Below the pieces are notes generated by a model that made no database searches, was not told the origin of the DNA, and was given only the letters and a program-made list of their open reading frames with translations. A program made the position numbers and the translations under genes. From positions 558,001 through 622,000 of the forward strand of contig JACDTU010000012.1 of NCBI GenBank assembly GCA_022376465.1: 64,000 nt of DNA. The letters are read 5' to 3'. Positions 44,795 to 58,306 of the stretch are shown one piece after another. This DNA comes from Cubamyces lactineus (taxonomy: Eukaryota > Basidiomycota > Agaricomycetes > Polyporales > Polyporaceae). Position 1 is the stretch's first letter. Each line of letters begins with the position of its first letter.

Positions 44795-45417
44795 TTCCCG
44801 GGCATCACGAGTATGCTCGCGCTCTCGCGCTGTCTTGCTGCTTTTTCGTGTCGTAAATTACCTTGACCCTTTTGTAACCATATGTTGTTGACCTGCCGAG
44901 CACGCCGCCCTCCTCTCTGAATGGATATTATTGTCCCTGTAGTGAGCCGTATGCATCGAGTGAGACTGACAGTGAGGCGGATGGGTAACTGACGGACTCG
45001 GGTGCCTTGAAAAATTGGGCGGAGGCGGGGGCGGATAGAAAGCCGATGCGAGGAAGAGAGAAAGATGAGCCGATGAGAAATGCGGACAAGGGGGTGATTG
45101 AGTACAGAAAGAGGAGAGATGACGTCGGTGTCGCTGAGGTGATCACTGGCGGGGGCCGAGGCCCTCATGATGCTCTGCCAGTCCCAGTTGGGCCATCCAT
45201 CTCGACACTCGACCTCTGCTGTCCATGGCAATTTCCCCCTCCAGCCGGCACGCTCTCTCTCTCTGGCAGCTGCCTTGCTAGGAAATATCTCTGTTCACAT
45301 CCTCCGCCATCCTCTCCCGCCATCCTCCCTCGCCCTCTCTCCCCCCTACCTCCCTCCAGTCGCCCTGCTCGCCCTCTGTTCACACGCTCTCAGGGCTCAT
45401 AGAGCCTCCCTTCAATA
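44795..45417. other. SUB2 3' region and hybrid kinase promoter
   Basis: 623 bases between tandem plus-strand genes. 45230-45410 is CT-rich, as expected for a promoter/5' UTR. No gene is seen. Confidence 0.5.
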
Positions 45418-48400
45418 ATGCGCCGCAAATATGCGCAACCCGCCCTTCCGACGCTCTACTTCAAGGACGGCATCCTCTCCGTGCCCGGTTACACTTTTGA
45501 GAAGGTCCGTCTCGCCGTCCGTCCCCGCGTCGTCTCTTCGCGGGAGGGCTGATCTCGCGGCGCGTGCGCTTACATCTCCGGCTCCCTTACAGGCAGTACC
45601 ATGGGAGGATACTGGCAGTATGACCCTCCTCGCCGAGGGAACAAACTTGCAGGACGGAACGAGCGTGCTCGCAAAGATCGTCCCTGCACATTCGAACGCA
45701 TCCATGTTGCTCGAGCGCGAGGCTCACATGTGAGTGTTCCTTCTCATACTCATGCGGTATAGCGACGATCTGCGGACGCGTTCGCTCGCCGTTCCGCCGT
45801 GATGCATGTATCCGTCCGCCGAATCAACTCACGGCCGCCTCTAATTGCAGTCTTGAGAAAATGGTCTCTTCCCCGGAGTCCTCTAGCACAACTCTGCGGA
45901 TGATCGACTTCTTCACGATCCCGAAGACGAACGGGGACTGCGTCGTGCTTCTCCTCTACCACCCCGGACTCAACATTCTGGGCCGGTATTTCCCTCCAGC
46001 CAAAGTGAACAACCTGCTCTTTGGCGACATCTCGCGCGCACGCCCGTCTTCCTCGCACAGAGACATCTTCATGTCCGGCGTCGAGGAGCCCTATATGATG
46101 GAGGAAATGGAGGCCATTGAGATCATGGATCTCGCAACGTTCCTCGAATTCGCGATACAGGCCACCCACTGCCTGGAGATGATGCACCGGAACGGACTCA
46201 TACATCGTGAGGTGCGCGCAAACGCCTTCCATCTGAATCATCACAGCGGCCTCGTGCGATTAGTGCACTTCGGCAATCGTGCAGTCTCGTTGGAGCAATT
46301 CGGGGTACCATCCGAGTTCGTGTTACAGGCCGACGCCTTCGAAGAGGTCCAGAAGCTCAAAGTCAAAGAGGCGCTGTGCTACTTCGCGCCCGAGCAGACA
46401 GGGAGCATGGAGAACCTCGCGGAGGACCACCGAACCGATCTCTACTCCCTTGGCATCATGTTTTGGACCCTGCTGGTAGGTCGTGGGACTATGCCCTTTG
46501 AGGGCGGCCCGCTCGAGCTTCTGCACGCCGTTGTGCAAAAACGGCCCATGCCGGTACATGAAGTCCGGAGAGACATTCCACAGGTGCTCGCCATGATTAT
46601 CGAGAAGCTGCTATGCAAGTCGCCGGACGGGCGATATCAAAGCGCGTACGGACTCAAGATGGACCTTCTGGAATGTCAGCGGCGGCTACTCGCTGCGGTC
46701 GCGCTATCATCCGACGAACCCGCGGAATTGATACCGTACTTCGACATCGCAACGGAGGACCGATGCATGGAGTTCACCATACCGAGCCCGCTGTTCGGAC
46801 GCGACAAAGAGCTGGAAACGATTCGCAACATAATCCGGCATACGTCGACAAGCTACTCCAGGCAGCTCGGCACATCCCGAGGGCCTCTCATTGTCAGCTC
46901 GAGCGGTGGGAGCGGAGGGACGAGCACGGTGGGTACTGCCGAAGATCCCAGCGACTCTATGTCGAGCAAGAGCGAGGCGTCGGCACAGATGATCCTGTCG
47001 CCAGATTCTCCGGGCTCGAAGGTGTCCTCCCTGGACACCGTACAGCAAGGGTCGACGGCGACGACGATCACGTCTGGTACGGTCTCGACGAGCGACGGGC
47101 TAAGGCGAGTTGCATTGGCGCCGTCACAAAGTCGAGCGAGGACGCATGCCGCCATCATCACCGGACCTCCTGGGTAGGTAATCACACGTCTCTTTCTACA
47201 GCCACGGCCTCTTACATGTGGTGTTAGTGCGGGTAAGAGCTCCCTTATCCTGGCCCAACAAGCGAAATGGAGATGTGCGTGAACCTATATATGCTGCCGG
47301 TAGGTACATACTGACATCAGCTGTTCAGCGCATGGTCTCTGGGGACAAGCGAAGTTCTCTGAGGTAGAGCCGGGCCCGTTTGCTTCGCTGGTACGACGTC
47401 TCCCGCTTGTCAGCCGCTTCGGCGTACTGACTTTCAATCAGCTCTCCTGTCTGTCGCACGTCCTTCGGCAGCTGATCGTGTTTCACTCTGACCTTCATCG
47501 GTTTGTGAACGATTTGAAGCAGCGGCTAGGGCCCCAGTTACAGAACGCGCCGCTGCTCTACGAGGGCGCACCGGAGCTTAAGACTATCTTTGCGCTCTTT
47601 GACATCGTGATAGATACGCCGCAGGAGACGCTGGAGACCAGTGAGCTGCCGGCGCGATTCCAGTCACTTGTGGAGAGCGTGTTTGCGGTACTGGCAGAGA
47701 CGCGCCTGTTCGCTCTGTTCTTGGACGATCTGCATGACGCTCCAGACTCGTACGTGTAGTAAAGTTACGGAGCGACCGGCGACATTGACTGATGGGGATG
47801 TGGTCAGGACGCTGGAGCTGCTCAATGCGCTGGTGAACTCTCGGACACGCCTGGTATGTAACGTCCTCACCTGGAAGGGGGACCACCGCCGCTCATTGGC
47901 ACGTCTATTCTAGCTCATCTTCGCGACAGTCCGGTCGGACAGGCCGTAAGTTGGAACCCTAAACTCCGCCGAAGGCACAGAGGCACTTACTCGCTTTGTA
48001 CAGCGAGCGATTAGAGAAGATTCGGCAAACTTTCTCCACAAAGTCCACAACGTGGATTAACCTCGAGCCGCTGAGCTACCCCGCCATATCGACCCTCGTC
48101 GCCCGGACGCTGCACAGGCCGAAGGAGGACGTCTCGCACCTCGCACGCATTATCCACGGTGTCTCTGAGGGCAACCCGTTCTCTGCGAGGAATATCTTGA
48201 TGACGCTCCACCGACAACGACATGTGCGTATTTTGGTCTTTCTGGGGTCTCTCGCTGTGCTGATCGTTGTGTGCATGTGACGCAGATTTGGTACGATTGG
48301 GATAAGAATAATTGGCAGTGAGTATAACTTACGGTGCGATTTAGAGACGGACGCTGAGCGTTGCGCAGGTTTGATATCACGGCTATCGAAACGACGTTGT

Positions 48401-51400
48401 TCGACAAGAAGTCCGTCGCGACCCCGGGGGATCTGAGCTTCTTGGTGCACCATCTGCGGGAGTTGCCTGAGGACGCTCGGAAGTTCGTTATCTGGGCGTC
48501 GTTCTTCGGGCCTACGTTCAAGGTAGCGGAAGTTGCGCTCCTCATGGACTGGGACGACTCCGGGAGCAGCGGTAGCGGCACCGAGGAAGAGCACGAAGAT
48601 ATGTGGAACGTCTCGAAGGCGGTACACAACCTCCGGGAGAAGGAGAACGGCTCGACGACACGTCGGTCGATTCGCGGCCTGCAGACTGCCATTGCTGAGG
48701 GCTGGCTTATCCAACGGGCGAGGGATATGTGCAGCTTCTCGCACGACCGGTATCGCCAGGCAGCCCAAGCAGAGGCGGAGAGCCAGCCGCAGGAGACGAT
48801 TGCGAAGATGTCGTTCAGGGTGAGTGGTGGTGCATGTTGCTGTCTGGGAGAGAGGGGGGCGTCATGCTGAGCCGGCGGTCGAGCAGATTATTCTTATGAT
48901 GCTCCATGAATCCTCTCCGGACATCTATAGAATTGCCGAGCATGCGAAGCGGTAAGTCAGAGAAGCTGAATGTTCTTCCCCATTCGTCGTGAGGGATGTT
49001 TTCTGACTTGTTCGTGTAGGTGTCTGCCCTTGCTCCGAGAACACTCGAAGCGGGATGAACTACTCGAAATGTCAATCGATGCCGGTGATTCTGCGAGAGC
49101 TCGGGGTGCCCATGAGGTGAGTGCTACGATGTGCGTGGAATGGTATGATGGTGCTCATCACCCCCTTTGAAGCTTGCGCTGCAATCATACATGACCGCTC
49201 GATCGCTGCTCGACGACCAGTCATGGAAGACAGACCCAGTGCGGACGTCTTCGCTCTATATGCGGCTAGCAGAGTGAGTATATACTCGCTTCCTTGCTTC
49301 AAACAAAGCACTCAAACGGCTGCTAGACTGTACACATGGAAATCCGAGTTCAACCTGTCTGACAACCTGCTGCAAGAGTGCCTGATTCGGTGCGAAAGCC
49401 CTGAGGAGAAGGCGCGGTTGCTCCGGCTGCGGTCGCGGAACCACTGGATGCGTGGGAACTATTCTGCGGCGTTGAATGACAACATTCTCGGCTTGCACCT
49501 TCTGGGGGTGGACGTGAACGCGGCGCCCACGCGGCGGGAGGCGGACATCATGTTCGAGCAGGTCAAGAACGAGATCTTGGCGGTCGGCTTCGAAGACATT
49601 CTCAACATTCCTCGAGCGCGGGACAGCCGGACGGATTTGGCAATCGCCCTGCTCAACGACGCCGGTGCGTAGCTGCTCTGCTGCGGGGTTCTCCACGATT
49701 TGATGCTCACACCGCAATCGTTGACAGGGACGAACGCATACTGGAGCACGGGCGAGGGCTTTGCTGATGTCATCGGGCTGACGGTAGGTGGAGAGTCTGT
49801 TCACCGTCGGGAGGTACGCTGACCCCGGATCACAGACCATACAGCTGGCGTTGCGGTAAGTAGGGACGTAAATGGAAATGTGCATGTACTGAACAGCTCG
49901 GCCAGCGCGGGGATGTGTCCGGGCACCGCTCTGGGGTTCTTCTGGGCTCTTGGAGGTACTCGATTCGGTCCCTTTGCGGTATGTCATTGGAGCTCACCAT
50001 CTCCCTTACAGCCGCGGCAGAACGACGAGAGCTCTATCGGTTCTCGGCAGACCTCGGCAAGCTCGCGTTGCGGATCGCAGACCAGTACGGGACCAGCTTC
50101 GAGAAATGGCAAGTACCCCCCTGCGCTCTACGGCCACATGCGTCGCTGGGTTTGGATTTAGACCTCCGTGACTGACCGGTTCGATGTGCCTTAGCCGTGC
50201 TCTGCTCTTGTTCTCAATCATGGTCTCTGGTTTCGACAACGTCCACATACGGGCTAACGTGCCACGGTTAGAGGAGGCCATCAAGTACGGTCAGAGCGCG
50301 GGCGACAGGTGCGTACGAGTACGTCGATGAAGTGTATGGCGGGCTCGCTGACGAACGTATCCAATCGTTCAGAATATACACGAGCTTCGCTACCGCGCAC
50401 TTGATCGTGACACGGTTATACATTTGCGACCACCGTAAGTACCATAGCTATGTTTCGTCGGCTAGATATTGACCATGGTACAGTGAGCGAGCTCGTCGTG
50501 GCCGCGGAGGAGGCGCTCTCTGACATCACACTATGGGCGCCGAGTGGAGACATCGCCGTCCTGGCGCAAGGGACGTTGAACTGCATCCGCGCGCTGGGCG
50601 GCTATACCATCGCGCAGTCCGCGGAAACGGCTTTTGACACGGAAACGTTCACGGAAGCGGACTATCTCGCGCAGATGGAGGCACTCGGGACGATTAAGGT
50701 TGCTATGAATTGGTGTGTCCGATTGCTTTTTTTCGGGGATGCATGAGGTTACTCATGTCCTTCTCCAGGTATAATGCGTTCAAGGTCGTTGGACTGTTTT
50801 GCCTCGGCTACGTAGAGGAGGCTGCACAGCTTGGGTTCTATGTCTACGAGACCCGGGACAGCAACCCAAAGTGAGCACCATTCTCGTTCATGTATGCGGA
50901 CGCTTTTGATCTGACGTTCCCGAAGCCATCGACACACACGATATTCCCTCTTCTTCCACAGCCTGGCGCTCATCAACTGCCTGAGGAAGGGCGGTCTGGC
51001 GCAGGAAGACCGTGCGCGATACTTTAAGCAGGTCGAGCTCAACCAGTCGTACATCAGGAAATGGCTATCGCCTAGTCCTGTGAATACCAGCACATGGGTC
51101 GCGTTGATCGTGAGTACTTGGGTGCGAATTCTGCAATCGGTTTGCTCACTGCGCATAAAGGATGCTGAGATGGCGTCTCTCATGAACAACCCGGATGCGT
51201 TCAAGCTGTACGATGTCGCAGTGAAGTGAGTTCGCGTTGGCAGGATTTCGCGAAAAACCCGCTCAACTATTGTCTAGGCTTGCTGTCAACAACGACTGGT
51301 TACTTGAAGGCGGCTGGGGCCTGTTCTTGGTATGCACCTGCCTTTTGCTTGGCTTACCTCGGCTCTGACTTTCCCGTAGCAAGGAAGCCATTTCGTCCGT

Positions 51401-54400
51401 TGCGGCGTAGAAGGCCTCGGCAGCGAGCTTCAACGTCGAGGAATCGCACGGCAAGCGCAGTGGGGCGCTCGCGGGCTGGTGTACGTTGTCTCTATTTCTC
51501 CCTTATCCGCTCAGATAATTTACCACAGACTCCAGGAACTACTTGTCCTCTTTACTCGAGACGCGGTCCCAGCCTGTTCCCCTGAAGCGACATATCTTCT
51601 CTGCCGACGTTGCCGTGCAGACCGATAGCGTGGTCATTGCAGCCCAGCCTGCTCTCCAAGGCACTTTTGAGCGCACAAGCTTGGAAGCAACCGAGGAGGA
51701 GCAGATATCGACTCTCACCGCGGCAGATCTGGCCTCTATCTTGAAGTGGAGCAAGGAGATCTCTGGGGACATCAACCTTTCTATGGCTCTCCAGCGGTTG
51801 ACGGAGATATCTACCGGTGAGTTCAAGGAGAACGTGATTTATTAGACGATCACTGACTTTCTGTACAGAGGTTTCGGGCAGTCAGAGCACATGCGTCGTG
51901 ATAGCGCGCGAGGCGGGGGACTACACCGTCGCGACTAGCATGAACGTGCCAGAAGCTTGCAAAGTACACGAGTGAGTTAATTCTCCATATGATGGCAAAT
52001 GTATCTTCTCATAAATGTATGCGCTAGGAACCCCATGCCTATACGGTCCATCTCTGACCCGTTGCGACGCACGATCATTCAACACGGTATGTGATGTTGT
52101 GCATCTGGGGATATCGGTGGGCTCATCTTCATTTGTACAGCTCTCAACACCAAAGAACGTGTTTACTACGAGGACATCGCTTCAGAGCCGCGCTTCGCGT
52201 CAGAGGCCCAGCAGAGCCCACATCGCTCGGTCATCTGCATCCCGATCTTCAGCAACCGCGGGCAGACGTTTGGCGCCGTGTATCTCGCGTCAAAGTACGC
52301 GTTTTCGCCGAACATCGTCACGATGTTGACGCTGCTGTGCCAGCAAGCGAGTATCGGCATTTCGAACGCGCTCTTGTTCCGGTCCGTGCAGGCTGGGACG
52401 AAGGAGAACCTGAAGATGATTTCTGCGCAGAGGGACGCGCTGGAGGCGGCGAGGAAGAGTCGTGAGGACGCGTTGAAGGCAACGAAGGTGCGTCGTGGTC
52501 ATCGGGCTATGTGACTGTGTGCTGGTACTGAGATTCACGCAGATCAAGAGCAATTTCTTAGCCTCGATGAGTCACGAGTTGCGGACACCATTTAGGTACG
52601 TCCGATATCTTGTCGTCAGTCTTGACTGCCGCTTACGACGACATGCAGCTCGTTCTATGGCTTATTGGATATTCTGAGCGGAACGGAACTCAACGCAGGA
52701 CAGAGGGAGATAGGTAAGTTGTTGGTACGTGCAGAAAACATTGTGACTCTGACTTCGGTTCTCAGTACAAACCGCTAAGCAATCCTGCGAACTGCTGCTG
52801 AAGGTGCGTGACTTGCATATACCAGCCATCCGGCATATTCTTGATGACCATCTTGTAGATCATCGACTCTATCTTGGATTACAGCAAGCTCGAAGCCGAT
52901 GGTACGCGTTCAAATACTGGCTCATCCCATAGATTGTTACTCACAGCGCGTGTAGCGGTTAAGCTCGAATATTCTGGCTTCTCGGTCGAGAATCTGCTTG
53001 CAGTACGTGACATCTCTGTTGCCATCTCGTCAAGAGATACTGACTCTACCTAGGACTGCATGGAATTGCTCTTGCCCATGGCGGCGAAGAAGCTCGATCT
53101 ATCATTCAACATCGAGCCGAATGTCCCTCCATGTGAGTGACGTTTTGCAAATCCCTATATAGCTGTGCTGACGGTCATGATATCAGGGGTGAAAGCGGAC
53201 TACGCTCGCATCCGGCAAGGTACGGCATCGTTTGTGAAGTGGAACGCAACAGCTGACATGGGGCAACAGTGTTGATGAACCTGATTGGCAATGCGGTCAA
53301 GTTCACGGCCAACGGATTCGTTCGGGTGACATGTGCTGTCGATTCGACCCAGCCGCATACGGCAACAGATGTACATCTGAAGTTTTCGATACAGTACGCA
53401 TGTTCTCTACCGCCGCTAGCGTGCATATAGCTGATCATCTACCAGGGATACCGGTATTGGCTTGAGCTCATCGTGAGTTTGACCATTCTTCGCAGCTACA
53501 TCACAATTGACCACATATCATCAGCGATGTGGACCAACTCTTCGTCCCGTTCCAGCAAGCGGACAACTCATCCACGCGACGATATGGTGGAACTGGCCTT
53601 GGTCTATCAATCTCGCGACAGCTGGTGAAGCTGATGGGAGGAGTCATCGGCGTACAGTCGGAACTTGGAGTTGGATCGACGTTCTGGTTCACTATCCCGG
53701 TAAAGGTCTTCGAGTCCGAAGAATCGCAATTGGTACGACAATGTTTGTTGCATTCGTGGTGCAGAATGCCTACTCACCTGCTTCTCAGGCTCTCGCAGAA
53801 GTTGAGAAGTTGAAGGAGACACTGATGAAGCCTCAACCGCTTCGCTTCCTCATCAGCTCCGGCTCAAGTGCGACGATTGCGATGCTCAGCACCACGCTCA
53901 GCGGTTTCATCATCACTGCCGTACCCAACATCGACGAAGCCGAACGCTATCTACGGAATTCCGAGTTTGCCTCACAACCACTGGACTTCGTACTTTTAGA
54001 CGATCAGTCGGAGACCCGTGCTGACGACCTGGCACGGATCTTACGGTCGCTGCCATACCCCACCCTCCAAGATACCAAGATCATCCATCTGTTTACCCCT
54101 ACGACGGACAACCTCGCGGGCGCGCCCATGCTCCGGAACGACACGGAGTCGCCACCGGGCATCGTGCGAATGACGAAACCTCCTCGACAGCTGAAGCTTC
54201 TGCAGATGTTGGCGAGCTTGAAGAACGTGCTGGATCAGGTGCCCATCCGACCTGTTGTCAACGCTTCTGAGATGCGGGAGGAGGAAGCGTTGGCTCAGAG
54301 AACGCTCTTTGGGAATGTGCTTGTGGCGGAAGGTCAGTCTCGTAGGCATTCGGTAAGTCCGAAGACGTGCTGACTAGGCCGTCTACAGACAATCCGGTCG

Positions 54401-55009
54401 CGCAGAAGCTCCTTGTCAAGCAGCTAGAGCGGTACGACCTCAATGTTGTCGCCACATCCAACGGCGAGGAGGCGATTGCAGGTTGGTTTGCTGGACTTGG
54501 ATCACTATGTTCAAATATTGACTCAAAACTCAGAATGGGAGAGACACGAGCCTGGCTACTTCAGCGTGGCGTTGTTCGACCATCGTGAGTATCTCTCGTT
54601 TATTGCACAGAACCACAGCTCATAACGCGGTCTGCCAGATATGCCAATATGTGACGGTGTAGAGGCATGCAAGCGTATTCGCATCATAGAGGGCAAGCGA
54701 AGAGTGCCCATCCTGTTACCAAGTACGTTGAACGACGCTGACTGCCAATGTGATCGCTTACGAACCTTCACTACAATGTTGCAGTCGTTGCTCTGAGCGC
54801 TGATTGTCAAGAATCGACAAAGCAGCTTTGTCTTAGCGCTGGCATGAACGGCTTCTTCAGCAAGCCGCTCAAGAAAAGTGAGTCTGGTCAAACCGGTCCA
54901 CTTGCAACTAAGGCTGACTCCCGAGCCAGATGACCTACTATCGCTCCTTGGCATGTTCGGACCTCCAATACCTGCACAGTATTCGTCTCCACCACCTACA
55001 CCACCATAG
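45418..55009 (+). CDS. Hybrid histidine kinase with kinase-like, AAA, GAF, HK and receiver domains
   Basis: A single 9.6 kb gene with roughly thirty short introns, starting [15 protein letters not shown] at 45418 and ending ..SSPPPTPP at 55009. Early exons are 45418-45504, 45593-45729 and 45851-47173. Order: a protein-kinase-like domain (45593-46700) with a degenerate loop [10 protein letters not shown] and HFG in place of DFG, then an AAA-type ATPase (46780-48900) with Walker A GPPGAGKSS split by an intron (47174-47227) and LFLDDLHD as Walker B. A helical region precedes a GAF domain (51870-52400). HisKA has [12 protein letters not shown] with the phospho-His codon at 52573-52575. HATPase motifs are [17 protein letters not shown] and GGTGLGLSI. 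The receiver (54385-55000) has ALFDHHMPICDG with the acceptor Asp at 54578-54580 and a Lys in FFSKPLKK. This matches fungal group X kinases related to fission yeast Mak2/Mak3, sensors for oxidative stress upstream of a phosphorelay. Exon borders in the middle were not all fixed. Confidence 0.88.
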
Positions 55010-55469
55010 CCCTGGCGCATTCAGAGTTTGTTTAGTTGATTACGTCCCTCGAGTTGCTTTGTATTGCACCGCTCTCTGTTTGTACCGACGACGTCGACCA
55101 CGTTCGCCCCTCATTCTTGTTCTCTGTACTCTATCATCTCTCCTCACTCACTACATAGGACCGACACGCCTACAGTATACATATGTATAGCCCTACCTCA
55201 CCCTATCACTACGATCTACGTACGATGTAACTGACGGCGATACCATTACGATACGATAGTATGACCTGCGCATGTAGCATTGCTTCCTTGTCAGGCTTGT
55301 TGAAAGCTACGCTTTGCATTACCCCGACCTATTTTAGCACACATCCCGACTGCCGCTGGATATACACGATCTTTGACGGCAGCAGCCATGGTTGTGAGCA
55401 GGGTTATATTGCGTATGCGGGTAAGTACGCTTAAACATTACGACATGGCGTCCACAATTTTACATCTCA
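55010..55469. other. Intergenic, convergent 3' ends
   Basis: 460 bases between the hybrid kinase stop and the MFS transporter stop. AT-rich, probably 3' UTRs. No gene is seen. Confidence 0.5.
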
Positions 55470-57727
55470 TCAACAGTGGCTATGTGTATGTGACGCAGCG
55501 GCCTCGCTCTCTTCCCTCTTCGCGGAGGTGCGGTGACGAAGATAGTGCACCACACGCTTGACGACTGCGGTTTCACCGAACCAGCATAGGGTAACGAATG
55601 TGCTGACGACGACGAGTGCGGCGTTGAATAGACAGAGCTCCAACCACCCGCGTTGGGGAGCGACGTGGTCGTATAACTGTAGGTAACGCGAGGTCGTTGA
55701 GGACTAGCGGGTAGTCGGAGAATGATCGACTCACCTGGCCACCAATGACGGGCCCGACTACGCAGGCAGATTGATGGACATCAGTATTTCAGAAAAGAGG
55801 CATATAGAGGAAGTATTTACTTGCTGAGCCGAGCCCATATGCCACATTGAACGCGCCGTACACATGTCCATCTGTCAACGTCACTTTCAGTGAGAACGCT
55901 AGGAAACATCTCAGAAGGCTGTACGTACATCCGACACCTTCTAGGCTTCTCGTGACCATTGCAAACTCTGCTGTGACAGGGGAGATGCAACCAGTCGCAA
56001 ATAGGTCTGGACGCAAGATGTTATTTGGCATACAATCTAGCTTGATAGTGCATGACGAACTTACTGAGGAGTGCGAACATGGTGATGAAGTACGCGAGGT
56101 GGGATCGGATGATCAGGAGGCACCAGAAGGGCAGCGAGCCGACCAAGCAGACGACCGTGCTGACGATCGTGCCCCCTCGATCTGCGTACCATCCACTCAA
56201 CGGGGAGGCTGGAAGACTCACGACGTGAGTGCTCAGTGAACGGGCAGCGGACAGGATGACTGACAGATGAACGATGGGACGACCGCGGCGATGTATATGA
56301 GACCGACTTTGGAGACGTCGAAGCCGTAGGTGGATTGGAGGTATAGAGGGAGCACTGGTTCCAAGCTGCTGATCATGATACTGCGGCACAAATGTCAGGT
56401 CTCTCACTGCTAGAATGAGTATGATTGAACTTACCCGTAGCTGAGGGTAAGGAAAACCGCAGACAGCGCACGGGGCGAACGGACCAGCTTGAAGAGCAAG
56501 CGCGGGATAGACAGTTGTGCTGGCTCAGAAGCTTGTCCCCCGGTTTCTGCTTCGGCTTGTGTGCGTGAAGGCACGCGCGTCGGTGACACGGTCTCAGCAG
56601 CGTCTTCGCTTTGATCATGACTCGTACGCTCTGGGCTGCCTTCTGGCCGCTTTTCCTGTACGGCGCCGTACGCAACCCGTTCTTTCGAGGGGTTGTTGCG
56701 GCCAACAAGGTCTGTGAATGACGCATCCCAGCGTATGGCTTCTTTGCGCTCGATGATGAGCAGCCGTCCGATGAGTTCGATCGCGGTGACGATGATGCCG
56801 AAGACGAATGGGCCACGGAAGCCAAAACGTTTGTCCAACGCTCCAGCTACAGGGGGGCCGATAAGGAAGCTATGTAATACCATCTAGGCTTAGTGCAAGT
56901 CGACCACTAGGCTCACGCTGTCAGCGCCGACTTACCCCAGGGACATTCCCATCATGGCGAGACCAAGTTGCTCTGTTGATACAAATATTAGCTAGCCCTT
57001 CTGTAGTTACTACACGACGACGTACTGCCAACGATTTTCTCCGGCACAGTATCACAACTGTAGCCTTCTAGTGAGCAATTCACCCGTCATAATACTGGCG
57101 ATTGCGACTTACATTAAGGCCAGACCAACCACCCAAATTACACAGGCGCTGATACCTTGCGCTATCCGAGCGAGAGCCATGACCCAGAAAGTTGGTGCTT
57201 CCATAAGCATTACCTGGGAGCCAATCAGGGCGGCCTGGCCTAATAACAAAGGAATCTTCCGGTTCTTGTACTTCTCAGATAGAAATGCGATGGGTGGTGT
57301 GACTGCGGTCCCAAGTCAGCACACATTCTCCTGACCCATCCGACGTAAGCTTAACCCACATATTACGAGCGCTGCAGACTGCGTGATGCACCGGGTGTGA
57401 GTGCTTCCGCTGTGTTGCGCATGGAGAATGCCAACTTACGTAGGCAAATAGCAGCCAACCGACTAAACCGGACACGCCTTCATACCCAAGGTTTTGCAGA
57501 CGAAACGGGATAACCGGGACAATGATGGAGTAGATCAGAAGATCGGTAGTAATGGCTACCACGGCTCGGACGTTAGCATTTGTTCTCTCACTCGTACTGG
57601 TGGAGGGAGGCCGAGCGGCGAAGACACACCAATTCCTACCACTAGAGATTCACGCGGTTAGCATGCTGTATCCACGGGTCAGAAACATACTTCACCAAGT
57701 GTGATAAACCAAACGGAGCTGCGCCAT
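55470..57727 (-). CDS. MFS transporter, drug:H+ antiporter / vesicular amine type
   Basis: Membrane transporter with about twelve helices. The first exon 57727-57696 (MAQLRLVYHTW) joins in phase to 57635-57440, which holds AVVAITTDLLIYSIIVPVIPFRLQ (TM1, typical of the VMAT/DHA1 group). Later exons contain FLSEKYKNRKIPLLLGQ (the MFS loop 2-3 motif), ARIAQGISACVIWVVG, GPPVAGALDKRFGFRGPF (motif C-like) and a long charged central loop with Glu/Ser/Arg (about 56520-56780). SPLSGWYADRGG follows, and the last exon ends KRVVHYLRHRTSAKREESE..HSHC. The substrate is unknown. It is divergent from the acetyl-CoA transporter gene. Inner exon borders are approximate. Confidence 0.82.
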
Positions 57728-58306
57728 TCAAGACCCCATGGGCGTTGACCACCAGGCCGTTGAGCTTTCTCTGAGCTCGAGGACATAGGTGTCCCAGACT
57801 CCTCGGTTCTAGCTGATCAGCTGGCCTTATTTTTCTCTCCCTGTCGCATGAATAGTGAGTGCTGAGCCTCGTGAATTGCTTCATGAACCCGAGGGTCTAG
57901 AAAACGGCCCAGCGTCCAGAGGGGCGAGGGGTCAAGCTTTCAAGTAGGGACAACTTGGACGCACCGTTTTCTGGGATGTGTATAGCAGAGTCTTCTATAG
58001 ATCCGTTAGATGGCCATCAACGTATACGTCGACGTTTAGGTCAACAACAATTGTCGTAAGCCTGGGAAGTCGTGAAGTCATGCCGCTGCTTGTTCAGCGG
58101 GTCGGCTTCCCGATGCGACTTTCGCCCGGTGGCAGTGCTTCCATCCAAATGCGGCAGGCCATCAAACCGACGCGCGCTAGAGTTGGCGACATCGTGTTGA
58201 CCAATGACAAGCGGGCGCCTACACGTCGACGCGGTGAAGTGAGACGTGGAGGTGGACTAGCGCGGTCAGCGCGTACGTGCGCAGAACTCTCCGCATCGCT
58301 TGGCGT
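57728..58306. promoter_or_regulatory. Divergent promoter region of two MFS-type transporter genes
   Basis: 579 bases between the ATGs of the drug-type MFS gene (-) and the acetyl-CoA transporter (+). No regulatory motif is claimed. Confidence 0.5.

Noticed and set aside
45418..55009. Several separate genes (kinase, ATPase, histidine kinase)
   Set aside because: Exons join in order without an internal promoter-like gap, and the domain order equals known fungal group X hybrid kinases.
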